From NCBI RefSeq assembly GCF_000282615.1, contig NZ_AKIY01000009.1, positions 1 to 38,772 of the forward strand: DNA of 38,772 nucleotides, given 5' to 3'. Positions 32,769 through 38,772 of this stretch are shown piece by piece; the first letter of the stretch is position 1; every line of letters starts with the position of its first letter. The position numbers were made by a program, and so were the translations under genes. This stretch comes from Bradyrhizobium sp. YR681. GTDB taxonomy: Bacteria; Pseudomonadota; Alphaproteobacteria; Rhizobiales; Xanthobacteraceae. Under the pieces are notes generated by a model that made no database searches, was not told the origin of the DNA, and worked only from the letters and a program-made list of their open reading frames with translations.

Positions 32769-32792
32769 GAGCCGGGTCCATCGACCCGGCTC
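32769..32792 (-). terminator. Hairpin between phnD and phnE1 (attenuator-like)
   Basis: A perfect ten-base stem (GAGCCGGGTC/GACCCGGCTC) with a four-base loop, followed on the minus strand by the T-rich TTTCTCTTCT. It lies 19 bases after phnD's stop. It would partly terminate or protect the phnCD mRNA, raising binding protein over permease. Confidence 0.65.
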
Positions 32793-32811
32793 CAGTGACG
32801 TCGCCCTGAGA

Positions 32812-33747
32812 TCAGGACGCCTTCTTCTTACGCAGTGCATCGACGAACTTGATCAGCTCGATCGTGCCATCCCAATCCTTGGTGGTGGCGGGATGAAAAC
32901 CCTTCTTCTGGCCGTCCTGGAGGCGGTCGAAGGCCGCCTTGTCCTTGGCCGGCGCGTCGAAGAACGCCTTGGCGATGGCGGCCTTGGCCTCTTCCGGCAG
33001 GTCGGCATTGTAGGCATAGGGGCCGTTGATGATCGGCGCCGACTTGTGGATGATGCGGAAATCGTCCTTCTTCATCGGCGAGCCGTCGGCGTTCTTCAGC
33101 ATGCCCTTGGTCAGCATCTGCGCCAGCGTCGAATCGTCGTCGCTGGTCCACTGATTGGCGGCGACGTCGACCGTGCCCTGCGCCAGCGCCAGGATCGCGT
33201 TCTCGTGGCTGCCGGTGAAGACGACCTTGCTGAAATAGGTGTCGGCGTCCGCGATGCCCATCTTGTCGAGCTCGAAGCGCGGCACGTTGTTGCCGGAGGT
33301 CGAGTTCGGGTCGACCAGGCCGAGGTTCTTGCCCTTGAGCTGATCGACGCTCTTGTAGGGGCTGTTCGCCTTGACGAAGAACACCGAGTAATAGCCGGTC
33401 GAGCCGTCCGCGTTGATGTCGTTGGCGAAGGCATCGGTCTTGACACCGGTCAGACGGGCGCGGGCGAACGACGCCGAGCCGTAGCTGGCGATATGGATGT
33501 TGCCGGCGCGCTGGCCCTCGATGACCGCCGCATAGTCGTTGGCGATGCGCAGCGTGACCTTCACGCCCAGTTCCTTGGACAGATAACTCATGAACGGCGC
33601 CCAGCGCTCGGTGACGCCCGAAGCGTTTTCCGCCGGAATGACCGCGAAGGTCAGCTCGGGATATTTGGCTTTCCAGTCCTCAGCGGAGGCCGACGTCGTG
33701 AACGCGAGCGCGGCCGCGCCGGCGAGAATTAATCTGCGAGTGATCAT
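32812..33747 (-). CDS. phnD: Phosphonate ABC transporter periplasmic binding protein PhnD
   Basis: A 311-residue binding protein with a signal peptide (MITRRLILAGAAALAFTTSASA, cleavage before ED), then KAKYPELTFAVIPAENASGVTERW and PFMSYLSKELGVKV, the PhnD start pattern. It continues with IASYGSASFARAR, LKGKNLGLVDPNSTSGNNVPRFEL (ligand-binding loop with conserved Ser/Thr) and HKSAPIINGPYAYNADLPEE. It captures phosphonates, and possibly phosphate as in PhoD of Sinorhizobium, in the periplasm. ATG 33747 fits the signal peptide. It follows phnC by 63 bases. Confidence 0.94.
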   Translation of the reverse strand: MITRRLILAGAAALAFTTSASAEDWKAKYPELTFAVIPAENASGVTERWAPFMSYLSKELGVKVTLRIANDYAAVIEGQRAGNIHIASYGSASFARARLTGVKTDAFANDINADGSTGYYSVFFVKANSPYKSVDQLKGKNLGLVDPNSTSGNNVPRFELDKMGIADADTYFSKVVFTGSHENAILALAQGTVDVAANQWTSDDDSTLAQMLTKGMLKNADGSPMKKDDFRIIHKSAPIINGPYAYNADLPEEAKAAIAKAFFDAPAKDKAAFDRLQDGQKKGFHPATTKDWDGTIELIKFVDALRKKKAS

Positions 33748-33810
33748 GATAGCCTCTTCATCGGTTGATGTCGGTTGACGCAAAACTGGCAACTAAACAG
33801 GTGGCGCGGC

Positions 33811-34620
33811 TCAAGCCGCCGCGGCGGTTCCGAGCTCCGGAACGCCCGCCGGCGCCGGCGCAGGCGTTCCACCCATGATTTCGGCGGCTTCGAGATCGTA
33901 GAGCTCGCGCGCGACGTGATCGGTCAACTCGGCCGGCGCGCCGTCGAACACCACACGCCCCTGCGCCATGCCGATCAGGCGGTCGCAATAGCTGCGCGCC
34001 AGATCCAGCGAATGCAGGTTGCAGAGCACGGTGATGCCGAAATGCTTGTTGATGCGCAGCAGCGCATCCATGACGATCTTGGTATTGCGGGGATCGAGCG
34101 AGGCGATCGGCTCGTCGGCAAGGATGATGTCGGGCTGCTGCACCAGCGCGCGGGCGATCGCGACGCGCTGCTGCTGGCCGCCGGACAATTGGTCGGCGCG
34201 CTGGGCCGCGAGCGCGGCGATGTCGAACTGTTCGAGCGCCGACATCGCCAGCGCCTTGTCCTGCTCGGGCCAGCTCTGCGTCAGCGAGCGCCAGGCCGGC
34301 ATCGTCGCAAGGCGCCCCATCAGCACGTTGGTGAGAACATCGAGCCGGCCGACCAGGTTGAATTGCTGGAAGATCATGGCCGAGCGCGCGCGCCACTGCC
34401 GCAGCTCCTTGCCGCGCAACGCGGTGACGTCGAGGCCGTCGAACAGGATGCGGCCCTGTGTCGGCGTCGCGAGCCGATTGATCATGCGCAGCATGGTCGA
34501 CTTGCCGGCGCCGGAGCGCCCGATCACACCGACGAAGCCGCCGGGGGAAACTTGAAACGAAGCGTCGTCCACCGCGGCTTTTGCGCCAAAGCGGCACGTC
34601 AGACCTTCAACCACCAGCAT
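33811..34620 (-). CDS. phnC: Phosphonate ABC transporter ATP-binding protein PhnC
   Basis: A 269-residue transport ATPase: Walker [11 protein letters not shown]-loop [24 protein letters not shown], signature [10 protein letters not shown], Walker [13 protein letters not shown] and the switch [14 protein letters not shown]. The [15 protein letters not shown] segment is specific for PhnC. It drives the PhnE1/E2 permease. It is the first gene of the transporter operon, with a Pho-box-like repeat 44 bases upstream on its strand, so it should be induced when phosphate is scarce. Confidence 0.95.
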   Translation of the reverse strand: MLVVEGLTCRFGAKAAVDDASFQVSPGGFVGVIGRSGAGKSTMLRMINRLATPTQGRILFDGLDVTALRGKELRQWRARSAMIFQQFNLVGRLDVLTNVLMGRLATMPAWRSLTQSWPEQDKALAMSALEQFDIAALAAQRADQLSGGQQQRVAIARALVQQPDIILADEPIASLDPRNTKIVMDALLRINKHFGITVLCNLHSLDLARSYCDRLIGMAQGRVVFDGAPAELTDHVARELYDLEAAEIMGGTPAPAPAGVPELGTAAAA

Positions 34621-34663
34621 GCAGGGCTCCAGAGTAGCTGGGACCCACGGCTAGCGCCGACGC

Positions 34664-34681
34664 TTGACACTTGTGTGACAT
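34664..34681 (-). promoter_or_regulatory. Pho-box-like PhoB site upstream of phnC
   Basis: The minus strand reads ATGTCAC-ACAA-GTGTCAA, two heptamers sharing the TGTCA core of CTGTCAT with an AT-rich four-base spacer. It is oriented toward phnC, 44 bases before its start. A -10 hexamer at the expected place is poor (TAGCCG). Confidence 0.55.
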
Positions 34682-34718
34682 GCGCGCTGCGGTGCGGCGA
34701 TCCTACACACCTCATCCC

Positions 34719-34747
34719 CTGTCATCGCACCGTCATGACACTGTCAT
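34719..34747 (+). promoter_or_regulatory. Tandem Pho box (three heptamers) upstream of the acyltransferase gene
   Basis: CTGTCAT-CGCA-CCGTCAT-GACA-CTGTCAT: three heptamers at an exact 11-base period, two matching the Pho consensus fully and one at six of seven. They are oriented toward the gene at 34791. This is the best PhoB site in the window, though no strong -10 is seen after it. Confidence 0.75.
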
Positions 34748-34790
34748 CAGCCGGCTCGAAGAGGAGCCGTTCTCGAATGACGGATGTAAC

Positions 34791-35453
34791 ATGGCCGGCA
34801 AAACGCTTTCGGTTCAACCGACCATTGACCCCTCGGCCAAGCTGCATGAGACCAGGCTCGGCCCCTATACCGAGGTCGGCGCGCGCACGATCCTGAACGA
34901 AGTCACGATGGGCGACTACTCCTACGTCGTGAACGATGCGCAGATCACCTACACCACCATCGGAAAATTCTGCTCGATCGCGGCGATGACGCGGATCAAT
35001 CCCGGCAATCACCCGATGCAGCGCGCGACGCAGGCGCATTTCACCTACCGCTCCAGCGCCTACTTCGAAGGCGAGAGCGACGACACGGAATTCTTCGACT
35101 GGCGGCGCCAGCATCACGTCCATATCGGCCATGACGTCTGGGTCGGCCATGGCGCGATCGTGCTGCCGGGCCGCAACATCGGCACCGGCGCGGTGATCGC
35201 CGCCGGCGCCATCGTCACCAGGGACGTGCCGGCTTACACCATCGTCGCCGGCAATCCGGCGCGGATCGTGCGGCGGCGGTTCTCGGAAGAGGTCGCCGGA
35301 CGGCTGGCGCGGCTCGCCTGGTGGGACTGGGATCACGACAAATTGCGTGAAGCCCTGCCCGATTTCCGCAAGCTCGGGATTGAAGATTTCCTCGCGGCAT
35401 ATGAAGCACGGACAATCTCCCCTCGCAGCAGCAAACGAAGCGCGGTCGCGTGA
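34791..35453 (+). CDS. Phosphonate-cluster hexapeptide-repeat acyltransferase (DapH/CatB-like)
   Basis: A 220-residue left-handed beta-helix acyltransferase. Hexapeptide repeats run from about residue 10 ([20 protein letters not shown]) to 160 ([48 protein letters not shown]), with an inserted loop ([18 protein letters not shown]) that carries the probable catalytic His of xenobiotic-type acetyltransferases. I recognise it as the hexapeptide transferase family repeatedly found in phosphonate operons (TIGR03308 type). It may acetylate aminophosphonates, as PhnO does elsewhere. It heads a three-gene module under the tandem Pho box. ATG 34791 has only a weak GGATG upstream. Confidence 0.88.
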   Translation: MAGKTLSVQPTIDPSAKLHETRLGPYTEVGARTILNEVTMGDYSYVVNDAQITYTTIGKFCSIAAMTRINPGNHPMQRATQAHFTYRSSAYFEGESDDTEFFDWRRQHHVHIGHDVWVGHGAIVLPGRNIGTGAVIAAGAIVTRDVPAYTIVAGNPARIVRRRFSEEVAGRLARLAWWDWDHDKLREALPDFRKLGIEDFLAAYEARTISPRSSKRSAVA

Positions 35454-36643
35454 CAGACATTTTTCTTGAAGGCGGCCGGGTCCTGATCGGCTCGGAGCTC
35501 GCCGAAACCTCACTGACCGTATCAGGAGCGGACATCGCGCAGATCGATGGATCGCGCGGCCGGACGCGGCTGGCGATCGATGCGCGCAACCTTCTGGTGC
35601 TATCAGGCATCGTCGATCTGCACGGCGATGCTTTCGAGCGGCAGATGATGCCGCGCGCCGGCGTCGACTTCCCGATCGACGTCGCGCTCGCCGACAGCGA
35701 CCGCCAGGCGATCAGCAACGGCATCACCACCGTGTTTCATGCGACCACCTGCTCGTGGGAGCCGGGCCTGCGCAGCGCCGACAATGCGCGCGGGCTGATG
35801 GAGGCGATCGAGCGGCAGCGTCCGCAATTCGCCGCCGACACCCGCTTCCATCTGCGGCACGAGACCTACAATCTCGATGCCGAGGCAGAAATCAGCCAGT
35901 GGCTCGGCGAGGGCCGCGTCGACCTGTTCGCCTTCAACGACCACATGGACGGCACCGTCGGCGACATGGCCAAGCCGCGCAAGCGCAACCGCATGGTGGA
36001 ACGCACCGGCCTCTCGAGCGAGGATTTTGACCGGCTGGTCGAACGTGTGCTTTCACGCGCCTCCGAGGTGCCCGGTTCCATTTCCCGGCTGGCGGCTGCG
36101 GCTCGCGCGGCAGAGGTGCGGATGCTCTCGCATGACGATGCGACGCCTGCGATGCGCCAGGAATTTCGCGCGCTTGGCGCCATGATCGCGGAGTTTCCGG
36201 TCAACGAGGAGACGGCGCGGGCAGCGGCAGGCCACGGCGACGCCATCGTCTACGGCGCACCCAACGTGGTGCGCGGCGGCAGCCACACCGGCTGGACCAG
36301 GGCATCCGACATGATCGCCAAGGGACTCTGCTCGGTGCTGGCGTCGGACTATTACTATCCCGCGCAGCTGCTCGCCGCGTTCCGCCTCGTCGCCGACGGC
36401 GTGCTGCCGCTGGCGAAGGCCTGGGATCTGGTGTCCGCCGGACCTGCACGCGCGACCGGCCTTGCCGATCGCGGCCTTCTCGCGGAAGGACATCGGGCCG
36501 ACATTCTGCTGGTCGACGACACCGTGCCGTTGCGGCCGCGGCTCATCGCGGTGATCGCGGGCGGAAAGCTCGTGCATCTCACCGATGCCACGCGGCTGCT
36601 CGCTGCGGCGGCGACGCCGCGCGAGGCTGTCGTTGCGGCATAA
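35450..36643 (+). CDS. PhnM-like amidohydrolase (second copy)
   Basis: A 397-residue amidohydrolase-superfamily protein of the PhnM type. Motifs shared with the canonical PhnM at 24265-25422 include HDDATP (HDDTTE there), [30 protein letters not shown] and a GITTVF segment. The first metal motif differs: [17 protein letters not shown] instead of IELHTDHLEAHYVPRPK. It starts at a GTG that overlaps the acyltransferase stop (GTGA at 35450-35453), so the two are coupled. It may be a redundant triphosphate diphosphatase under separate Pho control, or act on a modified substrate; the divergence favours the latter. Confidence 0.9.
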   Translation: MTDIFLEGGRVLIGSELAETSLTVSGADIAQIDGSRGRTRLAIDARNLLVLSGIVDLHGDAFERQMMPRAGVDFPIDVALADSDRQAISNGITTVFHATTCSWEPGLRSADNARGLMEAIERQRPQFAADTRFHLRHETYNLDAEAEISQWLGEGRVDLFAFNDHMDGTVGDMAKPRKRNRMVERTGLSSEDFDRLVERVLSRASEVPGSISRLAAAARAAEVRMLSHDDATPAMRQEFRALGAMIAEFPVNEETARAAAGHGDAIVYGAPNVVRGGSHTGWTRASDMIAKGLCSVLASDYYYPAQLLAAFRLVADGVLPLAKAWDLVSAGPARATGLADRGLLAEGHRADILLVDDTVPLRPRLIAVIAGGKLVHLTDATRLLAAAATPREAVVAA

Positions 36644-36661
36644 ATTGGTTATGCTGACGCG

Positions 36662-37360
36662 ATGACAGATTTTCCCCGCTACGCGATCTACTTTGCCGCA
36701 GGCAGCAACAGCCCCCTCTCCCGCTTCGGCGCCGAGTTGCTGGGCTATGATGCCTATACCGGCGATGAAATGCCGTTTCCTGCCGATGCCTTGCGTGTCG
36801 CGCCGGCCTGGCGCGACGTCACGGCCGATCCCCGCAAATATGGTTTTCACGGCACGCTGAAGGCACCGATGGCGCTGACGTCCGGGAAAACCGAGGCGGA
36901 GCTTATGACGGCCTGCGCAGCCTTCGCCGGCAAGGCCCGGGCGATCCCGGCGATCCGGCCCGTCGTCGATGCCATCAGCGGCTTCATCGCTGTCATTCCG
37001 GCGGAACCGGTCGACGCGCTTCAACAGCTTGCCGCCGATTGCGTCCGCGACTTTGATCCGTTCCGCCCGGCCCTGACGGCGGAAGACCGAGCGCGGCGCA
37101 GGCCGGAGAAGCTGAGCGAGCGGCAGCGCGATTATCTCGACCGCTGGGGCTATCCTTACGTCATGGAGGAATTCCGCTTCCACATGACGCTGACGGGGCG
37201 GCTGGATGCGGAACGGCGCGAGCCGATTCTGGAGATGCTGCGGAAGCGGTTTGCCGGGCTCGGTCTTGATACGCTTGCGATGGACCGGATCGCGCTGTTC
37301 AGGCAGGACGATGCGAGTGCGCGCTTTCGCATCGTCGGCGAATGGATGCTGGCGCGGTAG
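36662..37360 (+). CDS. DUF1045 phosphonate-cluster protein, 2H-phosphoesterase-like
   Basis: A 232-residue protein of the DUF1045 family (TIGR03223, putative phosphonate metabolism protein). It starts MTDFPRYAIYFAAGSNSPLS and has two HxT motifs about 110 residues apart: His63-Gly-Thr65 (KYGFHGTLKAPM) and His174-Met-Thr176 (FRFHMTLTGRL). Paired HxT motifs define 2H phosphoesterases, which open cyclic phosphates. The C-P lyase product is a ribosyl 1,2-cyclic phosphate, opened in E. coli by PhnP, for which no gene is seen here. So this protein is a candidate for that step (inference). It begins 18 bases after the second phnM gene. Confidence 0.88.
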   Translation: MTDFPRYAIYFAAGSNSPLSRFGAELLGYDAYTGDEMPFPADALRVAPAWRDVTADPRKYGFHGTLKAPMALTSGKTEAELMTACAAFAGKARAIPAIRPVVDAISGFIAVIPAEPVDALQQLAADCVRDFDPFRPALTAEDRARRRPEKLSERQRDYLDRWGYPYVMEEFRFHMTLTGRLDAERREPILEMLRKRFAGLGLDTLAMDRIALFRQDDASARFRIVGEWMLAR

Positions 37361-37376
37361 CGCCGTATTCAGCTTT

Positions 37377-37467
37377 CGTAGGGCGGGCGAAGGCGCAAGG
37401 CGCCGTGCCCACTACTTTTCCCGATGGCAAACAGGCGGTGGGCACGCTTCGCTTTATCCACCCTACG
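37377..37467. repeat. Palindromic repeat, family C, copy 3
   Basis: Starts CGTAGGGCGGGCGAAGGCGC and ends CGCTTTATCCACCCTACG; inner GTGCCCAC/GTGGGCAC pairing is kept while the outer arms have a few mismatches. The 91-base unit lies between the convergent DUF1045 and DapA-family genes. It is the most diverged of the three copies. Confidence 0.8.
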
Positions 37468-37485
37468 GCTGTGGAGTGTGTGACT

Positions 37486-38427
37486 CTACTTCCCCCACCG
37501 CAGTGCCAGCGTGTCGCGCTCCTTGGCCAGCTCCAGCAATCCCGCCCGCGTCGCCGGATGCAGCGGCTGAAGCGGATGGCGCACGGCGTCCGACTTGATC
37601 ACGCCGCCGGCCTGCATCATGACCTTGCAGGCGACCAGCCCACATTGACGGTTCTCGTAATTGATCAGCGGCAGCCAGCGCTCATAGGCGGCTTTTGCCT
37701 TCTCGCGATCGCCGGCGAAATAGGGATCGACGATCTGGCGGATGCCGTCGGGATAGCCGCCGCCGGTCATGGCGCCGGTGGCGCCGGCGTCGAGATCGGC
37801 GAGCAGCGTGATCGCCTCCTCGCCGTCCCACGGCCCCTCGATGTCCTTGCCACCAGCCTCGATCAGGCTGCGGAGCTTCGACGCAGCGCCAGGCACCTCG
37901 ATCTTGAAATAGCGGATGTTGGCGAATTCGCGCGACAGCCGCGCGAGCAGTTCGACCGACAATGGCGTACCCGCCACCGGCGCATCCTGGATCATGATGG
38001 GGATGCTGATTGCACCGGAGAGCACCTTGAAGAACTCGACGATGCCCTTCTCCGGTACGCGAAACGTCGCGCCGTGATAGGGCGGCATCACCATCACCAT
38101 CGCGGCACCAAGCGCTTCGGCCTGCTTGCTGCGCGCCGCGCACACGGCCGAGCTGAAATGCGTGGTGGTGACGATCACGGGAACCCGGCCCGCAACATGC
38201 TCCAGCACCGCATGCATGACGGTTTCACGTTCGGCATCGGTGAGCACGAACTGCTCGGAGAAGTTTGCGAGGATGCAGAGGCCGTGCGAGCCCGCATCAA
38301 TCATGAAATCGATGCAGCGGCGCTGGCCATCCAGATCAAGCTCGCCGCGTTCGTCGAAGATGGTGGGAGCGACCGGGAACACACCGCGATAAGGGCGCTG
38401 GGCCTTGTGGTGGGGCGTAACCGGCAT
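37486..38427 (-). CDS. Dihydrodipicolinate synthase (DapA) family lyase/aldolase
   Basis: A 313-residue TIM-barrel protein of the class I aldolase DapA/NanA family: YRGVFPVAPTIFDERGELDLDGQRRCIDFMIDAGSHGL, then FSEQFVLTDAERETV and MVMPPYHG. The Schiff-base lysine is Lys175 (IRYFKIEVPG). The conserved active-site Tyr of the YNxP motif is replaced: the strand reads IMIQDAP (Gln147). True DapA activity is therefore unlikely; a sugar-acid dehydratase or aldolase role is possible. ATG 38427 is chosen over 38439 because GGAGAG lies just upstream. It stands alone, convergent with the phn module. Confidence 0.87.
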   Translation of the reverse strand: MPVTPHHKAQRPYRGVFPVAPTIFDERGELDLDGQRRCIDFMIDAGSHGLCILANFSEQFVLTDAERETVMHAVLEHVAGRVPVIVTTTHFSSAVCAARSKQAEALGAAMVMVMPPYHGATFRVPEKGIVEFFKVLSGAISIPIMIQDAPVAGTPLSVELLARLSREFANIRYFKIEVPGAASKLRSLIEAGGKDIEGPWDGEEAITLLADLDAGATGAMTGGGYPDGIRQIVDPYFAGDREKAKAAYERWLPLINYENRQCGLVACKVMMQAGGVIKSDAVRHPLQPLHPATRAGLLELAKERDTLALRWGK

Positions 38428-38553
38428 CGAACTCTCCATCCCTGAACGTGTCTTACGTCTGTGGCGCCTCGCGCAACGTCACAGATGTACCCGCCGCGCG
38501 AACCGGCGGCAATGCCATTCGCGCGGGCGCCGGGATGTCAGGAATGATCGACG

Positions 38554-38772
38554 CTAGGCGGTCTTCACCGCGCCGAGGAATCCCTCGACCGCAGTGCGGA
38601 GACGATCGGCATCGGCCGACATCTTCTTGACGGATTCCGTCAGCACGGTGCCGGCGTTACCGGTCTCCTGGTTGAGCTTGGCGACGCTGCCGATGGTATC
38701 GGTGACCTCGCGGGTGCCCTGGGCGGCCTGCTGGAAGTTGCGCGAGATCTCGGTGGTCGCCGCGCGCTGTTG
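38554..38772 (-). CDS. Methyl-accepting chemotaxis protein, C-terminal end only
   Basis: The last 72 residues of a chemoreceptor; the rest lies beyond the right edge. The sequence QQRAATTEISRNFQQAAQGT then REVTDTIGSVAKLNQETGN and VLTESVKKMSADADRLRTAVEGFL shows the heptad coiled-coil pattern of the MCP signalling domain's descending helix and C-terminal tail. No sensor domain is visible, so the ligand is unknown. It ends 126 bases from the DapA-family gene start, transcribed the same way. Confidence 0.9.
   Translation of the reverse strand, partial: QQRAATTEISRNFQQAAQGTREVTDTIGSVAKLNQETGNAGTVLTESVKKMSADADRLRTAVEGFLGAVKTA

Noticed and set aside
1..38772. CRISPR arrays, insertion sequences, prophage or integrase genes
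   Set aside because: No evenly spaced direct repeats, transposase or phage motifs were found. The repeats present are inverted and dispersed.

Overview
The window is high-GC DNA (third-codon-position bias, long antisense open frames) from an alphaproteobacterium, most likely Bradyrhizobium. This rests on a near-identical match from memory to the D-tartrate dehydratase TarD of B. japonicum, on small proteins typical of that genus, and on several families of palindromic intergenic repeats. No insertion sequence, phage gene, integrase or CRISPR array was seen, so this looks like chromosomal metabolic territory rather than a mobile island.

Region by region. Positions 1-10513 hold mostly housekeeping or accessory genes: the 3' part of a DUF2948 gene (1-193), an NAD-binding protein and a short-chain dehydrogenase divergent from a TetR regulator with a clear operator between them, a haloperoxidase-like hydrolase, a four-helix membrane protein, an EthD-domain protein, a three-domain flavoprotein (cyclic-nucleotide-binding, thioredoxin-fold and TrxR-like) lacking redox cysteines, tRNA-Thr(GGT), a repeat-rich 1-kb gap, a cNMP-binding protein, an MgtC/SapB protein and tarD. 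Positions 10644-12669 hold a LysR regulator divergent from tarD, then an LLM flavin monooxygenase. Positions 12844-18380 hold a six-gene catabolic operon (Bug binding protein, flavin reductase, FAH-family enzyme, HpcG-like hydratase, RidA-like protein, LigI-like amidohydrolase) divergent from an IclR regulator whose start codon lies in a perfect 21-bp palindrome. Positions 18478-22894 hold an O-acetylhomoserine sulfhydrylase, an alpha/beta hydrolase, an orphan sulfonate-type binding protein, a small conserved protein and an SDR.

Positions 23034-37360 form a phosphonate (C-P lyase) supercluster: phnGHIJKLMN plus a PPOX flavoprotein on the minus strand, divergent phnF, then the transporter phnC-phnD-phnE1-phnE2 on the minus strand, and a divergent three-gene module (hexapeptide acyltransferase, second PhnM-like amidohydrolase, DUF1045 2H-phosphoesterase-like protein). 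Pho-box-like 7-4-7 repeats lie before phnG, before phnC and before the acyltransferase; the phnG promoter also carries a 26-bp palindrome, the likely PhnF operator, over its predicted -10. Together these genes would import phosphonates under phosphate starvation, attach them to ribose, cleave the C-P bond and turn the ribosyl product into PRPP. No PhnP homologue lies in the window, and the DUF1045 protein is a candidate to do its step. The window ends with a DapA-family lyase/aldolase and the C-terminus of a chemotaxis receptor.

At least four families of long palindromic repeats occupy intergenic gaps. All three copies of one family, and the single copy of another, lie between the ends of convergent genes, where they could act as bidirectional terminators.
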